Positions 1-8,825 are shown, numbered from the stretch's first letter. The stretch is DNA of 50,403 nucleotides from a gamma proteobacterium symbiont of Ctena orbiculata (GCA_003094535.1 NATV01000130.1:1-50403), one strand, 5' to 3'. Translations and numbers: made by a program. Notes: generated from the letters alone by a model not told the origin.

Positions 1-34
1 CGCGCGAAATTGTGTTATTCTCCAAACCGCTTTA

Positions 35-48
35 GCCCGAATTCGGGC
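35..48. repeat. 14-bp perfect palindrome
   Basis: GCCCGAATTCGGGC is a perfect palindrome (5-bp stem with AATT at the centre). It lies in the gene-free first 352 bases. It could be the stem of a terminator of an upstream gene outside the window or a protein-binding site; no T-run follows directly. Function unknown. Confidence 0.4.
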
Positions 49-140
49 GAAGCTTTGAATAAACAATTCAAAAAAAATAGGTTAAGTGACTGAATGCTCA
101 TGTTTAGGATCGCTCTTTGTGTTGGGCGGACTGCCTCTCC

Positions 141-182
141 GCCAAATAATAAGGGGGCCAATAGGCCCCCTTATTATTTGGC
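141..182. repeat. 19-bp perfect inverted repeat with AATA loop
   Basis: Arms 141-159 and 164-182 are perfectly complementary and separated by the four-base loop AATA. The outer part of each arm is AT-rich and the inner part is a GGGGGCC/GGCCCCC clamp, so either strand would form a very stable hairpin ending in a U-rich segment (TTATTATTT). That is the form of a bidirectional intrinsic terminator. It precedes htpX by about 170 bp. The remaining 1-352 holds no gene I can support; a minus-strand reading frame of 66 codons (104-304) runs through the hairpin and looks accidental. A second, imperfectly related stem (237-243 with 257-263, GGACGCC/GGCGTCC) lies just downstream, so the whole stretch may be one structured dispersed element. 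Confidence 0.6.
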
Positions 183-352
183 TGCGCGGCAGGTTTTGAT
201 TCGAACCCTTTGTTCGACAAGGCGCGCACCGCCGCAGGACGCCTGAGTGTAACGAAGGCGTCCCCCCACTTAATATGGGAACTTATGTTGAAATCGGCCA
301 TCAATGCACCAATATCCTAAATCAATGGCATTTATCGATTGGTGAACCGAAA

Positions 353-1225
353 ATGATGAGAATCGCGCTGTTTCTGGGTACGAATCTGGCCATATTGATG
401 CTGATCAGCATCACTTTCAGGCTCCTGGGCATCGAGGGGCTGCTGTTGGAGAACGGAGTCGATCTCAACCTCAACGCACTGCTGGTCTACTCCGCGGTGA
501 TCGGCTTCTCGGGTTCTTTGATATCCCTCTTCATCTCCAAGTGGATGGCGAAACGCAGCATGGGTGTCAAGGTCATTGAGACACCGGCAAACGAGATTGA
601 ACGCTGGCTGGTCGGCACGGTCGAGAGACAGGCGCAACAGGCTGGGATCGGCATGCCGGAAGTGGGATTGTTCAATCATGCCTCACCCAATGCGTTCGCG
701 ACGGGATGGAATAAAAACAGCGCCCTGGTGGCGGTCAGCAGCGGCCTGCTGCAGCAGATGAACAGGGATGAGGTCGAAGCGGTACTCGCACACGAGGTCA
801 GCCATGTGGCGAACGGGGATATGGTCACCCTGTCACTGATTCAGGGGGTGGTCAATACCTTCGTTGTATTCCTCTCCCGAATCATCGGACATACGGTTGA
901 TCGTCTCGTGTTCAAGACCGAACGCGGTTACGGTCCTGGGTACTTCATCGTCTCCATGATTGCCGAATTTGTACTTGGCATCCTGGCGATGACCATTGTG
1001 ATGTGGTTTTCCCGCTGGCGCGAGTTTCGGGCCGACAGAGGTGGGGCCGAGCTCGCCGGTAGAGGCAAGATGATCGCCGCCCTCAAGCGTCTGCAACAGG
1101 CCCATGAACCGGAATCCCTCCCGGAAGAGATGGCGGCGTTCGCGATCAGCGCCGGTAAGGTGCAGAAATTGTTTGCCAGTCATCCTCCGTTGGAATCGAG
1201 GATCGCGGCACTCCAGACGATGTAA
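353..1225 (+). CDS. htpX: Protease HtpX (heat-shock zinc membrane metalloprotease)
   Basis: Inner-membrane M48-family zinc metalloprotease that, in E. coli, helps FtsH clear misfolded membrane proteins. The 290-residue protein has hydrophobic segments at about 4-24 and 44-62, the zinc motif HEVSH at 147-151, further hydrophobic segments at about 160-178 and 197-218, and the downstream third-ligand region with Glu224 (REFRAD). I place the start at 353, not at the in-frame ATG at 275, because MMRIALFLGTNLA matches the N-terminus of the E. coli enzyme and the longer version adds 26 unrelated residues. A weak sigma70-like pair (TTGAAA near 289, AATATC 17 bases on) lies upstream; no clear sigma32 site was seen. 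It stands alone, convergent with the RNA-binding protein gene. Length is normal for the family. Confidence 0.95.
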   Translation: MMRIALFLGTNLAILMLISITFRLLGIEGLLLENGVDLNLNALLVYSAVIGFSGSLISLFISKWMAKRSMGVKVIETPANEIERWLVGTVERQAQQAGIGMPEVGLFNHASPNAFATGWNKNSALVAVSSGLLQQMNRDEVEAVLAHEVSHVANGDMVTLSLIQGVVNTFVVFLSRIIGHTVDRLVFKTERGYGPGYFIVSMIAEFVLGILAMTIVMWFSRWREFRADRGGAELAGRGKMIAALKRLQQAHEPESLPEEMAAFAISAGKVQKLFASHPPLESRIAALQTM

Positions 1226-1341
1226 GCAAGTTATTGATCTGTAATATATTATTGCTGAGAGAACAGCCTGGAGCCGGCAAACACGAAACTTGCCCTACAC
1301 TGCATACGGATGGTGCAGGGTCATTAATTCTAAGTTTTTTG

Positions 1342-1379
1342 GACAACGGCCACGCGGAATGACCACGCTGGCCGTTGTC
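1342..1379. repeat. Hairpin between convergent genes (11-bp perfect stem)
   Basis: GACAACGGCCA (1342-1352) and TGGCCGTTGTC (1369-1379) are perfect complements, with a GC-rich 16-base loop. It sits between the 3' ends of htpX and the RRM gene. The T6 run (1335-1340) is on the upstream side of the plus strand, so neither transcript would carry a U-tract after the stem; it is not a classical intrinsic terminator although it may stabilise 3' ends. Confidence 0.4.
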
Positions 1380-1431
1380 AATGAATCAGTGGATTGGTCA
1401 GCCTGTCATCGATAGGACGACAGTTTGGCTG

Positions 1432-1710
1432 TCACCAGCGACCACCGCCTCCACCAGAGCTACGCTTTGGCTTTTCCATGGCTTCGTTAATTCTCAAGTC
1501 ACGGCCCTGAAAATCCTTGCCATTGAGCTGAGAGATGGCTTTTTCAGCATCACCCTGGCTCATTTCCACAAAGGCAAATCCCCTTGAACGACGGGTTTCC
1601 CGATCCAGGATCAGGTTTGCCGACTGCACTTCACCAATGCCGGAAAAAAGCTCCCGGACATCATCTTCTGTGGCAGACCAGGGAAGGTTGCCAACATACA
1701 ATTTAGTCAT
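1432..1710 (-). CDS. Small RRM-type RNA-binding protein
   Basis: A 92-residue protein made almost entirely of one RNA recognition motif. RNP2 is LYVGNL (residues 4-9) and RNP1 is RGFAFVEM (43-50), both with the aromatic residues that stack on RNA bases; a Gly-rich tail (85-90) follows. Bacterial proteins of this size and layout bind single-stranded RNA and are often cold- or stress-induced. An AGGA-like ribosome site (TAGGAATG in the transcript) precedes the ATG. It is monocistronic, with a long gene-free region upstream that could hold a long leader. The RNA targets cannot be told from sequence. Confidence 0.92.
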   Translation of the reverse strand: MTKLYVGNLPWSATEDDVRELFSGIGEVQSANLILDRETRRSRGFAFVEMSQGDAEKAISQLNGKDFQGRDLRINEAMEKPKRSSGGGGGRW

Positions 1711-2374
1711 CTATCTACATTCCTAACAAAAAAGATACTTAATGTTCAGAGTCTGATGGTCCCATGCATACCTGCCAGACAGACTGTGAACGTTTTTTGG
1801 CGCGGCTTCTATCTGCCTTGCCTGTATGCCTGGAAACCGAAGGATGCCGATTCTCGACCTGAAGAAAATCAAATGGGGAAGCGGGTATGGGTCTGTTTCT
1901 TAGCGTATCCCCGATCATACCCCTGTATAAGACGATATGCTAATGAATTTTTAATAAAAAACGGTATGCATTTATGTGTTAATTTTGTCCCAAATTGGTA
2001 TAAATTTAGACAATGTACGTGATTGATACTCCATGGATCGATCTGCCTGAAACAGGTTTCCATGACATTAATCCAGGGCTACCTATGGTTAAGGAGCTGA
2101 TTCTCAGGGATTGACAGCCACAAAGGCTCGGTAAATCAGTACCTCATTAATAATGGCCCAGCAGTCTGTTTGGCTGCCATTCAAGAAGGTGGATAGGCAA
2201 TGGATTGTGCATGACGGGCAGTTCCCGGTGTATTGCAAAGCCACATTTTGACTGGTACCTACTTTGGATGGTGAATAGGGCGCAGACCTCAGGGTCTATA
2301 CTCAGACAGGTTTCGGGAGATGGCACAGTTACAGTTAATCTATGGATTTAACAGGAATCGGCTTCGATGAGAAC
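1711..2374. other. Gene-free intergenic region (about 660 bp)
   Basis: Divergent gap between the RRM gene (left, minus) and the OmpR-type regulator (right, plus). AT-rich near 1900-2020, where promoters are likely. Short open frames exist on both strands but none has a ribosome site plus recognisable protein. I see no tRNA, known riboswitch or long inverted repeat; only a small CCTGAAACAGG hairpin near 2047. Confidence 0.4.
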
Positions 2375-3049
2375 ATGAGCATGCGAATTCTGTTGGCGGA
2401 AGACGATCGACATCTGGGTGAAGGCTTGAGCTTAGGCTTGAAACAGCTTGGTCACGCCGTAGACTGGGTGATGGATGGAGTGGCAGCTGAACAGGCCCTG
2501 TTTAGCGACAACCTGGATGCCCTGATTCTTGACCTGGGTCTGCCAAAGCAGGATGGGCTGCATCTACTGCGGAAATTGCGCGAAGAAGGTAAGGATCTGC
2601 CGGTGCTTGTTCTGACCGCCCGTGATACGGTGGAACAACGGGTTCGAGGGCTTGATCTGGGTGCCGATGACTATGTGGTCAAACCCTTCGACCTGATGGA
2701 GGTCAATGCCCGACTGCGTGCGATTTCCCGGCGCCGCGAAGGGCGCGCTGCCTCGGTCATCACCTATGGCGACCTGGTTTTGAACTCGGCAGCCCGCACA
2801 CTTTCCAAGGCGGGGGTGGATATAAAATTGGGGGGCAGCGAATTCTCAGTCTTGGAATCTCTACTCACCCATCAGGGGCGCATTTTATCTCGCCAGGCAT
2901 TGGAAGAGTCACTCTATGGCTGGGAAGAGGGTGTGGAAAGCAACGCCGTTGAGGTCTATATACACCATATACGCAAAAAGCTCGGTAAGGATTTGATCAG
3001 GACTATCCGCGGTGTCGGATACACAATCCAGAAGTTGGCTCAGCAATGA
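2375..3049 (+). CDS. OmpR-family response regulator (QseB/PmrA/TctD type)
   Basis: DNA-binding response regulator of 224 residues. The receiver domain (about 3-115) shows the acidic pair in LLAEDD, the phospho-acceptor Asp53 (ILDLGLP), Thr81 (LTARD) and Lys103 (VVKPF). A winged-helix Trans_reg_C domain follows (about 128-222) with VEVYIHHIRKKLG in the recognition-helix region. I start at the ATG at 2375; an in-frame ATG at 2342 would add an unrelated leader of 11 residues, and one at 2381 is also possible. The kinase gene begins 9 bases after the stop, so the pair is co-transcribed. The signal and target genes are not evident. QseB, PmrA and TctD share this form and cannot be separated by eye. 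Confidence 0.9.
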   Translation: MSMRILLAEDDRHLGEGLSLGLKQLGHAVDWVMDGVAAEQALFSDNLDALILDLGLPKQDGLHLLRKLREEGKDLPVLVLTARDTVEQRVRGLDLGADDYVVKPFDLMEVNARLRAISRRREGRAASVITYGDLVLNSAARTLSKAGVDIKLGGSEFSVLESLLTHQGRILSRQALEESLYGWEEGVESNAVEVYIHHIRKKLGKDLIRTIRGVGYTIQKLAQQ

Positions 3050-3058
3050 GATCTAGGC

Positions 3059-4540
3059 GTGCAGCAGACCAATAACTCTTCAATTCGCAGACGGCTCCTG
3101 ATCAGTCTTATTACGACCATTGTCATCCTCTGGCTTATCTCGGCCTACTTTGTCTATCTTGCCGCCTACCACGAGGTAGAGGAGATCTATGATGCAACCC
3201 TGGCCCAAGAATCACGCATCCTTGCCACTTTAATGGTGCATGAGGTCGAGGAAGACAGCGAGGCCAGGGAAAACCTGCAGCAGCTGGTACAAGAGCTGGG
3301 CCAGGAAATTATCGACAGCTCCGCCTCGTTCAAACATTTCATCAACGAGTTCATGGCGGATGAGAGTAAAAAAGACTACCTGACAATGGTGCCGCGCGAT
3401 CGTAATTTTGGGCATCGTTACGAGGCCAAACTGGCGTTTCTCATCAAAGGGGTAAATGGCCGAACCTATTTACGATCGAACCTGCCGACCTCGTTTAATA
3501 CCTTTACAGAGGGATATAACAATCAGATCGTGGACGGAAAGCTGTGGCGTATGTACGGTTTGAAGGAACCCAGCGGCCAGTTCCATGTGCAGATCGGTGA
3601 GTTGATGTCGGTGCGCCAGGAGACGGTGTCGGAAATAGTCTTCAGCAGTTTGTGGCCGATAAGTATCTCCTTACCCATGTTCGGCATCTTTATATGGATC
3701 GTCGTGGGGAGCGGCCTCAAACCCTTGCAAAGCATCGCCGACAAGGTCAAACATAGGGACCCAAGCGAACTGGATGCTATCTCTACACAGGGCGTACCGA
3801 GCGAAGTCGTGCCAATGGTTGTTTCATTGAATACCCTTTTTCACCGGGTGCAAAGGGTTTTGGAGAACGAGCGAAGGTTTACCGCGGACGCGGCACATGA
3901 ATTGAGAACCCCGCTTGCCGCTTTGAAGACTTTGGCCCAGGCCAAATCCCTGGCCGATGAGGGCCACGGGCATCAGATTTTCCTGGATCAGGTGATGCGG
4001 GGTGTTGATCGTGCCACCCATCTACTCGAACAGCTATTGACCCTTGCACGCATGGATAGCCACTCGCTGGATCAATCCCATGTGGAAGAGGTGAATCTGC
4101 ATGGTGAAACCATCAACATACTCGCCTCTCTCGGTTCTTTGGCACTGGCAAAGGATATCGAGCTCGTCTACGAAGGCGTAGATCATTCTCTTAAGATTCC
4201 CGGGTATACACCAGGCATACAGATCTTGTTGAGGAATATAGTCGATAACGCGATCCGCTATACACCTGAAAATGGTGAAGTCTGGGTAAAGCTGGAGGAG
4301 GGTGGTCGGGATATTTCACTGCATGTCCTGGATACGGGTCCCGGTATCCCGGAAGAGAAACAGCAGGGATTGTATCAACGATTCAGGCGAGGTGAGGGTA
4401 CCACCAGCCAGGGAAGTGGACTGGGACTGTCCATTGTCAAGCGAATCGTCGATCTGCATCACGCCACGATCGACATGGAGAATCGAACCGATCGGAGCGG
4501 ACTTCGGGTAACTGTTTCGTTTCCCAAGCATCAGCTGTGA
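3059..4540 (+). CDS. Sensor histidine kinase partner (QseC/TctE type)
   Basis: Membrane histidine kinase of 493 residues. TM1 is at about 13-36; a periplasmic domain of about 160 residues resembles the 2CSK_N domain of TctE/QseC kinases; TM2 is at about 196-217. The HisKA box has phospho-acceptor His280 (DAAHELRTPLA), and the HATPase domain has an N-box (NIVDNAIRYTPE), DTGPGIPEE and the GSGLGLSIVKR G-box. GTG is the only start near the regulator stop that keeps TM1; an AGG-type ribosome site (CTAGG) is close. It presumably phosphorylates the regulator just upstream. The sensed ligand is unknown. Confidence 0.9.
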   Translation: MQQTNNSSIRRRLLISLITTIVILWLISAYFVYLAAYHEVEEIYDATLAQESRILATLMVHEVEEDSEARENLQQLVQELGQEIIDSSASFKHFINEFMADESKKDYLTMVPRDRNFGHRYEAKLAFLIKGVNGRTYLRSNLPTSFNTFTEGYNNQIVDGKLWRMYGLKEPSGQFHVQIGELMSVRQETVSEIVFSSLWPISISLPMFGIFIWIVVGSGLKPLQSIADKVKHRDPSELDAISTQGVPSEVVPMVVSLNTLFHRVQRVLENERRFTADAAHELRTPLAALKTLAQAKSLADEGHGHQIFLDQVMRGVDRATHLLEQLLTLARMDSHSLDQSHVEEVNLHGETINILASLGSLALAKDIELVYEGVDHSLKIPGYTPGIQILLRNIVDNAIRYTPENGEVWVKLEEGGRDISLHVLDTGPGIPEEKQQGLYQRFRRGEGTTSQGSGLGLSIVKRIVDLHHATIDMENRTDRSGLRVTVSFPKHQL

Positions 4541-4568
4541 ACGGTGCTCATCCTTACACCCCTCCCAA

Positions 4569-5285
4569 TCAACCTGATTGCTGTTGTTGGTCACAGATCT
4601 CCTTAGCCATAAACAGCAGGTGTTCAAGATAGTGAAGACGTTTTACTGAAAGTTCAACTTTGTCTTTCAATTCCGAGTCTTCCTCACTACCGTCAATAAC
4701 GTGGAAGGTATCTTCAAAGAAAAACACAAAGAAACTGTCAAGAAAACGTATCTCGCGATTGGTATCCATGATCAAGTTGTCTATGCCAAACAGGTCGATC
4801 ATCTTCGGATTATCAGAAGTTCGCCAGGCCTGTGCGGCCTTCACGAACCGGGCCAGCTGAATACGCGCCTTTGGGTAGGCACATAGAAGTTTCATGGCCT
4901 CCTCTTCGTTTTGCTGGTTGGCTATGTTGAACCAGATGTTTACCGCCCTCGCCAGGACGAAGAGACTCGGCTTTCCGTTGATATTGCTAACCACGAACAG
5001 CGCATCCGGGATGATCTCATCAAGTGTTTCTTTCAATTGGCGATAGTGGCGCGCTAGCAGTATCGCCTCACTGATGGTGTGCTCGGAGAAGGGACGTTTG
5101 ATGACAAATTCGGTATAGACGACCTCGTCTTCATTCTCGGTTTCGATTTCATGGCGCTTGTTGCTACGCCATACCTCGCAGTGACTGCCGATGGTTGAGA
5201 CCAGGGTCGGTCTCAGCTTTTGTTGGTCGAGACATGCTATGCCTGCTGAAATCCGGTCTTCCTTTTTATCATCAATCTCTTGCAT
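4569..5285 (-). CDS. Uncharacterised protein with protein-kinase-like features
   Basis: A 238-residue soluble protein that I do not recognise as a named family. The order of motifs resembles the kinase/aminoglycoside-phosphotransferase fold: a strand with Lys63 (EFVIKRPFSEH), a following helix with Glu73, a linker strand ALFVVS and FVLARAV, a catalytic-loop-like FGIDNLIMD (166-174, Asn170), and a DFG-like IRFLDSF (Asp183). The glycine-rich loop is not obvious (STIGSHCEVWR at 30-40 sits in its place) and the catalytic Asp spacing is off by one from the usual D-x4-N, so it may be inactive or a distant relative such as the YrbL type. It ends with a charged helix and a Gln run. It is a single gene convergent with the kinase gene to its right-reading neighbour; no partner is suggested. 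Function inferred only from motif order. Confidence 0.6.
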   Translation of the reverse strand: MQEIDDKKEDRISAGIACLDQQKLRPTLVSTIGSHCEVWRSNKRHEIETENEDEVVYTEFVIKRPFSEHTISEAILLARHYRQLKETLDEIIPDALFVVSNINGKPSLFVLARAVNIWFNIANQQNEEEAMKLLCAYPKARIQLARFVKAAQAWRTSDNPKMIDLFGIDNLIMDTNREIRFLDSFFVFFFEDTFHVIDGSEEDSELKDKVELSVKRLHYLEHLLFMAKEICDQQQQSG

Positions 5286-5375
5286 CTGCCCGCTACCTTA
5301 CCCATCCCGTTACGGCTGCCTGGATCGGGTCTCCTGCACCAGGATCGGTTTGCTCAAAACATAGAGTCAAGAGTG

Positions 5376-6341
5376 TCAATCTCGGGCAAACGCATGCTTC
5401 AGAAATGCTGGAATTCGATAATCCAGCCAGTAGACAGGCCGCCAGGGAAGGCTGCCCTGGACAAATCCCACATGACCTCCTCTATTTGAGAGTTCTAGTG
5501 AAACACCCGGGCCGAGTTCTTGCAAGCCTGGTACGTCATCCGGCTGCATGAAGGGGTCGTCCTGCGCATGCAGAATGAGCGTGGGCGTCGTAATATATTG
5601 TAAATATTGTGCGCAGCTACAGCGGTTGTAGTAGTCCTCGGCATCGCGAAAACCATTCTGTACCGAGGTGATGCGGTCATCGAATTCATAGATTGAGCGA
5701 ATTGAGGAGTAATCCTCAATACCAGGGATGGAGCGGGTGCGACACTTATTAGAATAGGATTTGAGCAGCTTGCGCAGCAGGTGCCGGCCATAGATACGGG
5801 AGAAGCCCCTCTCCAGGCGCATTGCGGCGCTTTTCAGGTTAAAGGGTACCGAGACAGCGACAGCAGCCTTGATATCCGAGTCGTGATCGGACTCACCAAG
5901 GTATTTGAGCAGAAGATTGCCGCCAAGCGAGACGCCTACCACCGCCTGAGGCGGCTCTCCTCTCCTGCGTAGAATCTCAACTATCTCGCTCAGATCCTCC
6001 GTGGCGCCGGAGTGATAGCTCCGCAGCAGCCGGTTGGGCTCTCCGCTGCAACCCCGGAAATGCATGAACAGGGGACGAAATCCAGTGCTGCGCAAGGCTG
6101 AGATGAGTGGGGTTGCATAGTGTGACTCGAGGGAGCCTTCGAGTCCGTGCAACAACAAAACCAGAGGGCCTTCGGCATCTTGCCAGGCGAGGTCGATGAA
6201 ATCCCCATCGCGCAGTTCAACTCTCTCCCAGCGCAGATCCGGGAGGGGATGCGACCTGAGAAGGCTGGGCCAAATTGTCTGCAGGTGAGGCGAAACAAGC
6301 CACCAGGGTGGCTTGAATTCGCTTTGGATCAGCTGCGCCAT
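5376..6341 (-). CDS. YheT-family alpha/beta hydrolase
   Basis: A 321-residue alpha/beta hydrolase of the YheT/UPF0017 group, which includes esterase- and acyltransferase-like proteins of poorly known substrate. Diagnostic features: N-terminal FKPPWWLVSPHLQT, the oxyanion region LLHGLEGSLESHY (64-75), the FRGCSGEPNR segment, nucleophile elbow GVSLGGN with Ser138, an acid in HAQDDPFM and a catalytic-His region in RGGHVGFV. Length is normal for the family. It lies in the same direction as the kinase-like gene downstream and the LON-domain gene upstream but with gaps of about 60-90 bases, so co-transcription is possible, not shown. Confidence 0.9.
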   Translation of the reverse strand: MAQLIQSEFKPPWWLVSPHLQTIWPSLLRSHPLPDLRWERVELRDGDFIDLAWQDAEGPLVLLLHGLEGSLESHYATPLISALRSTGFRPLFMHFRGCSGEPNRLLRSYHSGATEDLSEIVEILRRRGEPPQAVVGVSLGGNLLLKYLGESDHDSDIKAAVAVSVPFNLKSAAMRLERGFSRIYGRHLLRKLLKSYSNKCRTRSIPGIEDYSSIRSIYEFDDRITSVQNGFRDAEDYYNRCSCAQYLQYITTPTLILHAQDDPFMQPDDVPGLQELGPGVSLELSNRGGHVGFVQGSLPWRPVYWLDYRIPAFLKHAFARD

Positions 6342-6400
6342 AGTTTTTGTATCAAGCGAGGATCGGTATGCACAGGCCCCAAGGCGATGAATGGGTCGGA

Positions 6401-7054
6401 TTAATGTGTCAAATGACTGGATGCGGTACTGCTCGCAATCTCCATTTTTGCCATAAGTAACTGAAAACGCTCATTAAAAGAAACGGTGTCAAGGATTGAC
6501 TGCTTGTCTGCCTGGGATAATGGTAGAGCCGTTGTCAAGACATTGACAAGTTGGGGTGCGGTCAGTTTCTTGAGCAGATCGGTGTCTGTCTTCAGCTCAT
6601 TGAACTGCAGATACCGATCAAGAGCAGAGTAGATCCTACTCCGTTTCTCTTCTGTAGCCGGCAGATTGAGATCATAGTCGGAGCTGAAACGCTCCCAATT
6701 GGGCGTGATCAATCGGTAGCCACGTTCTGATGGCAGTTCAGTCACAATATCGAATCGGCAGATGCCTGTGAGGATGATTTCGATGCGTCCATCTACGGTT
6801 TCATTGTAGAAGGAGATCCGCCCGGCGCAGCCCGTGCTGTGCAGTCGTGGGGCTGACAGCTGACCGTCATCCTCGGGTTGTATCATACCGATGAGATGGT
6901 GGCTTGCCAGTGCATCCTGCACCATGTCCAGGTAGCGGGGCTCGAAGATATTGAGCGGCAATTGAGCGCCGGGCATGACAACGGCACCGGGGAGGGGAAA
7001 GATAGGCAGGGTTGACGGCAACTGCTGGTAGCCAGGGATAAATGGATTTTGCAT
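6401..7054 (-). CDS. LON-substrate-binding-domain protein
   Basis: A 217-residue protein equal to the N-terminal substrate-binding domain of Lon protease without the ATPase and protease parts. The signature LPIFPLPGAVVMPG (residues 16-29) and LNIFEPRYLDMV (34-45) are clear. Such stand-alone proteins are common in proteobacteria; a substrate adaptor role is assumed by analogy and not proven. A strong AAGGAG site (in the transcript) lies about seven bases before the ATG. It is divergent from the aldolase gene; the 235-bp gap between them should carry both promoters. Confidence 0.88.
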   Translation of the reverse strand: MQNPFIPGYQQLPSTLPIFPLPGAVVMPGAQLPLNIFEPRYLDMVQDALASHHLIGMIQPEDDGQLSAPRLHSTGCAGRISFYNETVDGRIEIILTGICRFDIVTELPSERGYRLITPNWERFSSDYDLNLPATEEKRSRIYSALDRYLQFNELKTDTDLLKKLTAPQLVNVLTTALPLSQADKQSILDTVSFNERFQLLMAKMEIASSTASSHLTH

Positions 7055-7139
7055 GAAATCGCTCCTTTAGCCAGTAAGAGTTGTCTAGAGTCAAGAATGT
7101 TCCACTCCATTGTTTGAAAATCGACAACTGCCAAGCCAG

Positions 7140-7167
7140 TTACATATCGGTGTCATGAATCTATAAT
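7140..7167 (+). promoter_or_regulatory. Predicted sigma70 promoter for the aldolase gene
   Basis: TTACAT (7140-7145), a 16-base spacer and a perfect TATAAT (7162-7167). Transcription would start near 7174 and leave a leader of about 115 bases before the aldolase ATG. A second TTGACA at 7242-7247 lacks a matching -10 box. Confidence 0.5.
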
Positions 7168-7289
7168 CCTATAGGAGACTATCCCTATATCATTCATGTA
7201 TATCCGCCACCTATCATTCTCAATAGATAGAGGTCGATTGGTTGACATCTGTCGAGGAATTTCCTTTTGAAACATATGAGGAGAATCAA

Positions 7290-8342
7290 ATGAGTAATAT
7301 CGAATCCCTGCTTGGCGACGAAGCTGAAAGTTTGCTTGCTCACCGCTGCGGCACAATCGATCAATCGATGATCCACCTGCCCGGTAGTGACTACGTCGAT
7401 AGGGTTATAAGCGAAAAAGATCTCAAGCCGGGTGTCCTTCGGGGGATGCAGACACTGTTCGACACGGGACGCCTGAGCGGTAGTGGATATCTCTCTATAT
7501 TGCCGGTCGACCAGGGTGTGGAACATTCAGGGGGCGCTTCTTTTGCAGCCAATCCGATCTACTTCGATCCGGCTAATATTGTCGAACTCGCCATTGAAGG
7601 GGGCTGCAATGCGGTAGCATCGACACTGGGCGTCCTTGGATCGGTGGCCCGCCGATACGCACACAAGATCCCTTTTCTGGTGAAAATCAACCACAACGAA
7701 ATACTAAGTTATCCCAACTTTTACGACCAAACCCTGTTCGCATCGGTAGAACAGGCCTTTGATATGGGGGCGGTAGCCATTGGTGCGACAATCTACTATG
7801 GCTCGGAAGCGTCAAGACGTCAGATCCAGGAGGTATCGGAAGCCTTCCAACATGCGCACGAATTGGGCATGGTTACCGTTCTTTGGGCCTATCTGAGAAA
7901 CAGCTCTTTCAAGGTAGACGGGGTTGACTACCATACCGCTGCCGATTTGACCGGCCAGGCCAATCATCTGGCGGCGACCATTGAAGCCGATATCATCAAA
8001 CAGAAACAGGCAGTGGGAAATGGCGGCTACAAGGCAATTAAATTTGGCAAAACAGACAAAAAAGTCTATACAGAACTGACCAGTCAGCATCCGATCGACC
8101 TGGTGCGTTATCAGATAGCCAACTGTTACATGGGGAGGGCAGGGCTTATCAATTCAGGAGGGGCCTCTTCCGGTGAGGGCGATTTGGCTCAGGCGGTGCG
8201 TACCGCCGTCATCAACAAGCGCGCAGGTGGCATGGGGATGATCTCCGGGCGCAAAGCGTTTCAAAGACCCATGGGCGAAGGGGTTGGGCTATTACAGGCG
8301 ATTCAGGATGTCTATTTAAACAATCAGGTGACAATTGCTTGA
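7290..8342 (+). CDS. fbaB: Class I fructose-bisphosphate aldolase (FbaB/DhnA type)
   Basis: Schiff-base aldolase cleaving fructose-1,6-bisphosphate to dihydroxyacetone phosphate and glyceraldehyde-3-phosphate; in an autotroph it would also serve the Calvin cycle and gluconeogenesis. The 350-residue protein has the family blocks [44 protein letters not shown] and the C-terminal phosphate-binding SGRKAFQRP. The start at 7290 is decided by a strong GAGGAG ribosome site about seven bases upstream; the TTG 48 bases earlier lacks one. Single gene, with its own predicted promoter. Assignment to the archaeal-type class I group (E. coli FbaB) is clear; class II enzymes have a different sequence. Confidence 0.93.
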   Translation: MSNIESLLGDEAESLLAHRCGTIDQSMIHLPGSDYVDRVISEKDLKPGVLRGMQTLFDTGRLSGSGYLSILPVDQGVEHSGGASFAANPIYFDPANIVELAIEGGCNAVASTLGVLGSVARRYAHKIPFLVKINHNEILSYPNFYDQTLFASVEQAFDMGAVAIGATIYYGSEASRRQIQEVSEAFQHAHELGMVTVLWAYLRNSSFKVDGVDYHTAADLTGQANHLAATIEADIIKQKQAVGNGGYKAIKFGKTDKKVYTELTSQHPIDLVRYQIANCYMGRAGLINSGGASSGEGDLAQAVRTAVINKRAGGMGMISGRKAFQRPMGEGVGLLQAIQDVYLNNQVTIA

Positions 8343-8420
8343 TATATCAAATAGTTAATATCCTGCTGTTTTCCATACCGGAAACTTGAGCAGATTGAGT
8401 ATCATGCGTTGGGGTAAATA

Positions 8421-8825
8421 ATGTGGGTGTTTATCAAAGGGATTCCCATTGCGATTACGGGGAAGGAGCTTCACAAGTTAATCACTCGCCAGTTTAACCC
8501 GGTCTGGTCTATCATGCCGATCAAAGGTGTGAAGATCGAAGACTGTAAAATTCTTAAAATCATGCGTACCAATTCCAGGATCTGGGAACATTATGGGCTT
8601 GTCTATATCAGCCCTTCAAGATTGGCGCATGCTGCCATAGGTAGATTGAATACCGCAAGCCTCAACGGAAAGCGAGTACAATCACACCCTTACATTAGGC
8701 GTGACAGGAGCAGGGATCGTCGCCAGCAAGCAGTCGTGGGAGCAGAGTCTTATCCGGGGGAACGCAGACGAAATGACCGCCGGCGCACTATCCTGGTGAG
8801 CCAGATCAGCGGCCCAGACGACTGA
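8421..8825 (+). CDS. RRM-like protein with Arg-rich tail
   Basis: A 134-residue basic protein. Residues 1-90 fit the RRM pattern: MWVFIKGIPIAITGKELHKL occupies the place of strand 1 and helix 1, and HYGLVYISPSRLAHAAIGRL plus LNGKRVQSHPY resemble strand 3, helix 2 and strand 4. The RNP1 aromatic cluster is only partly kept (GLVYI instead of GFAFV), so RNA contacts may differ. The tail is rich in Arg, Asp and Gln (RRDRSRDRRQQ and GERRRNDRRR). A GGGG ribosome site (GGGGTAA) precedes the ATG. It is flanked by the aldolase and a helix-hairpin-helix protein with no tight spacing. Function unknown; nucleic-acid binding is inferred. Confidence 0.7.
   Translation: MWVFIKGIPIAITGKELHKLITRQFNPVWSIMPIKGVKIEDCKILKIMRTNSRIWEHYGLVYISPSRLAHAAIGRLNTASLNGKRVQSHPYIRRDRSRDRRQQAVVGAESYPGERRRNDRRRTILVSQISGPDD

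Noticed and set aside
190-220. tRNA-like T-loop (GATTCGAACC, read as GGTTCGAATC on the minus strand)
   Set aside because: The flanking bases do not make a 5-bp T-stem and no acceptor, anticodon or D arms fit on either strand.
104-304. Minus-strand 66-codon frame in the first gene-free region
   Set aside because: It runs through a perfect hairpin and a second stem, and shows no recognisable domain or ribosome site; it is probably accidental.
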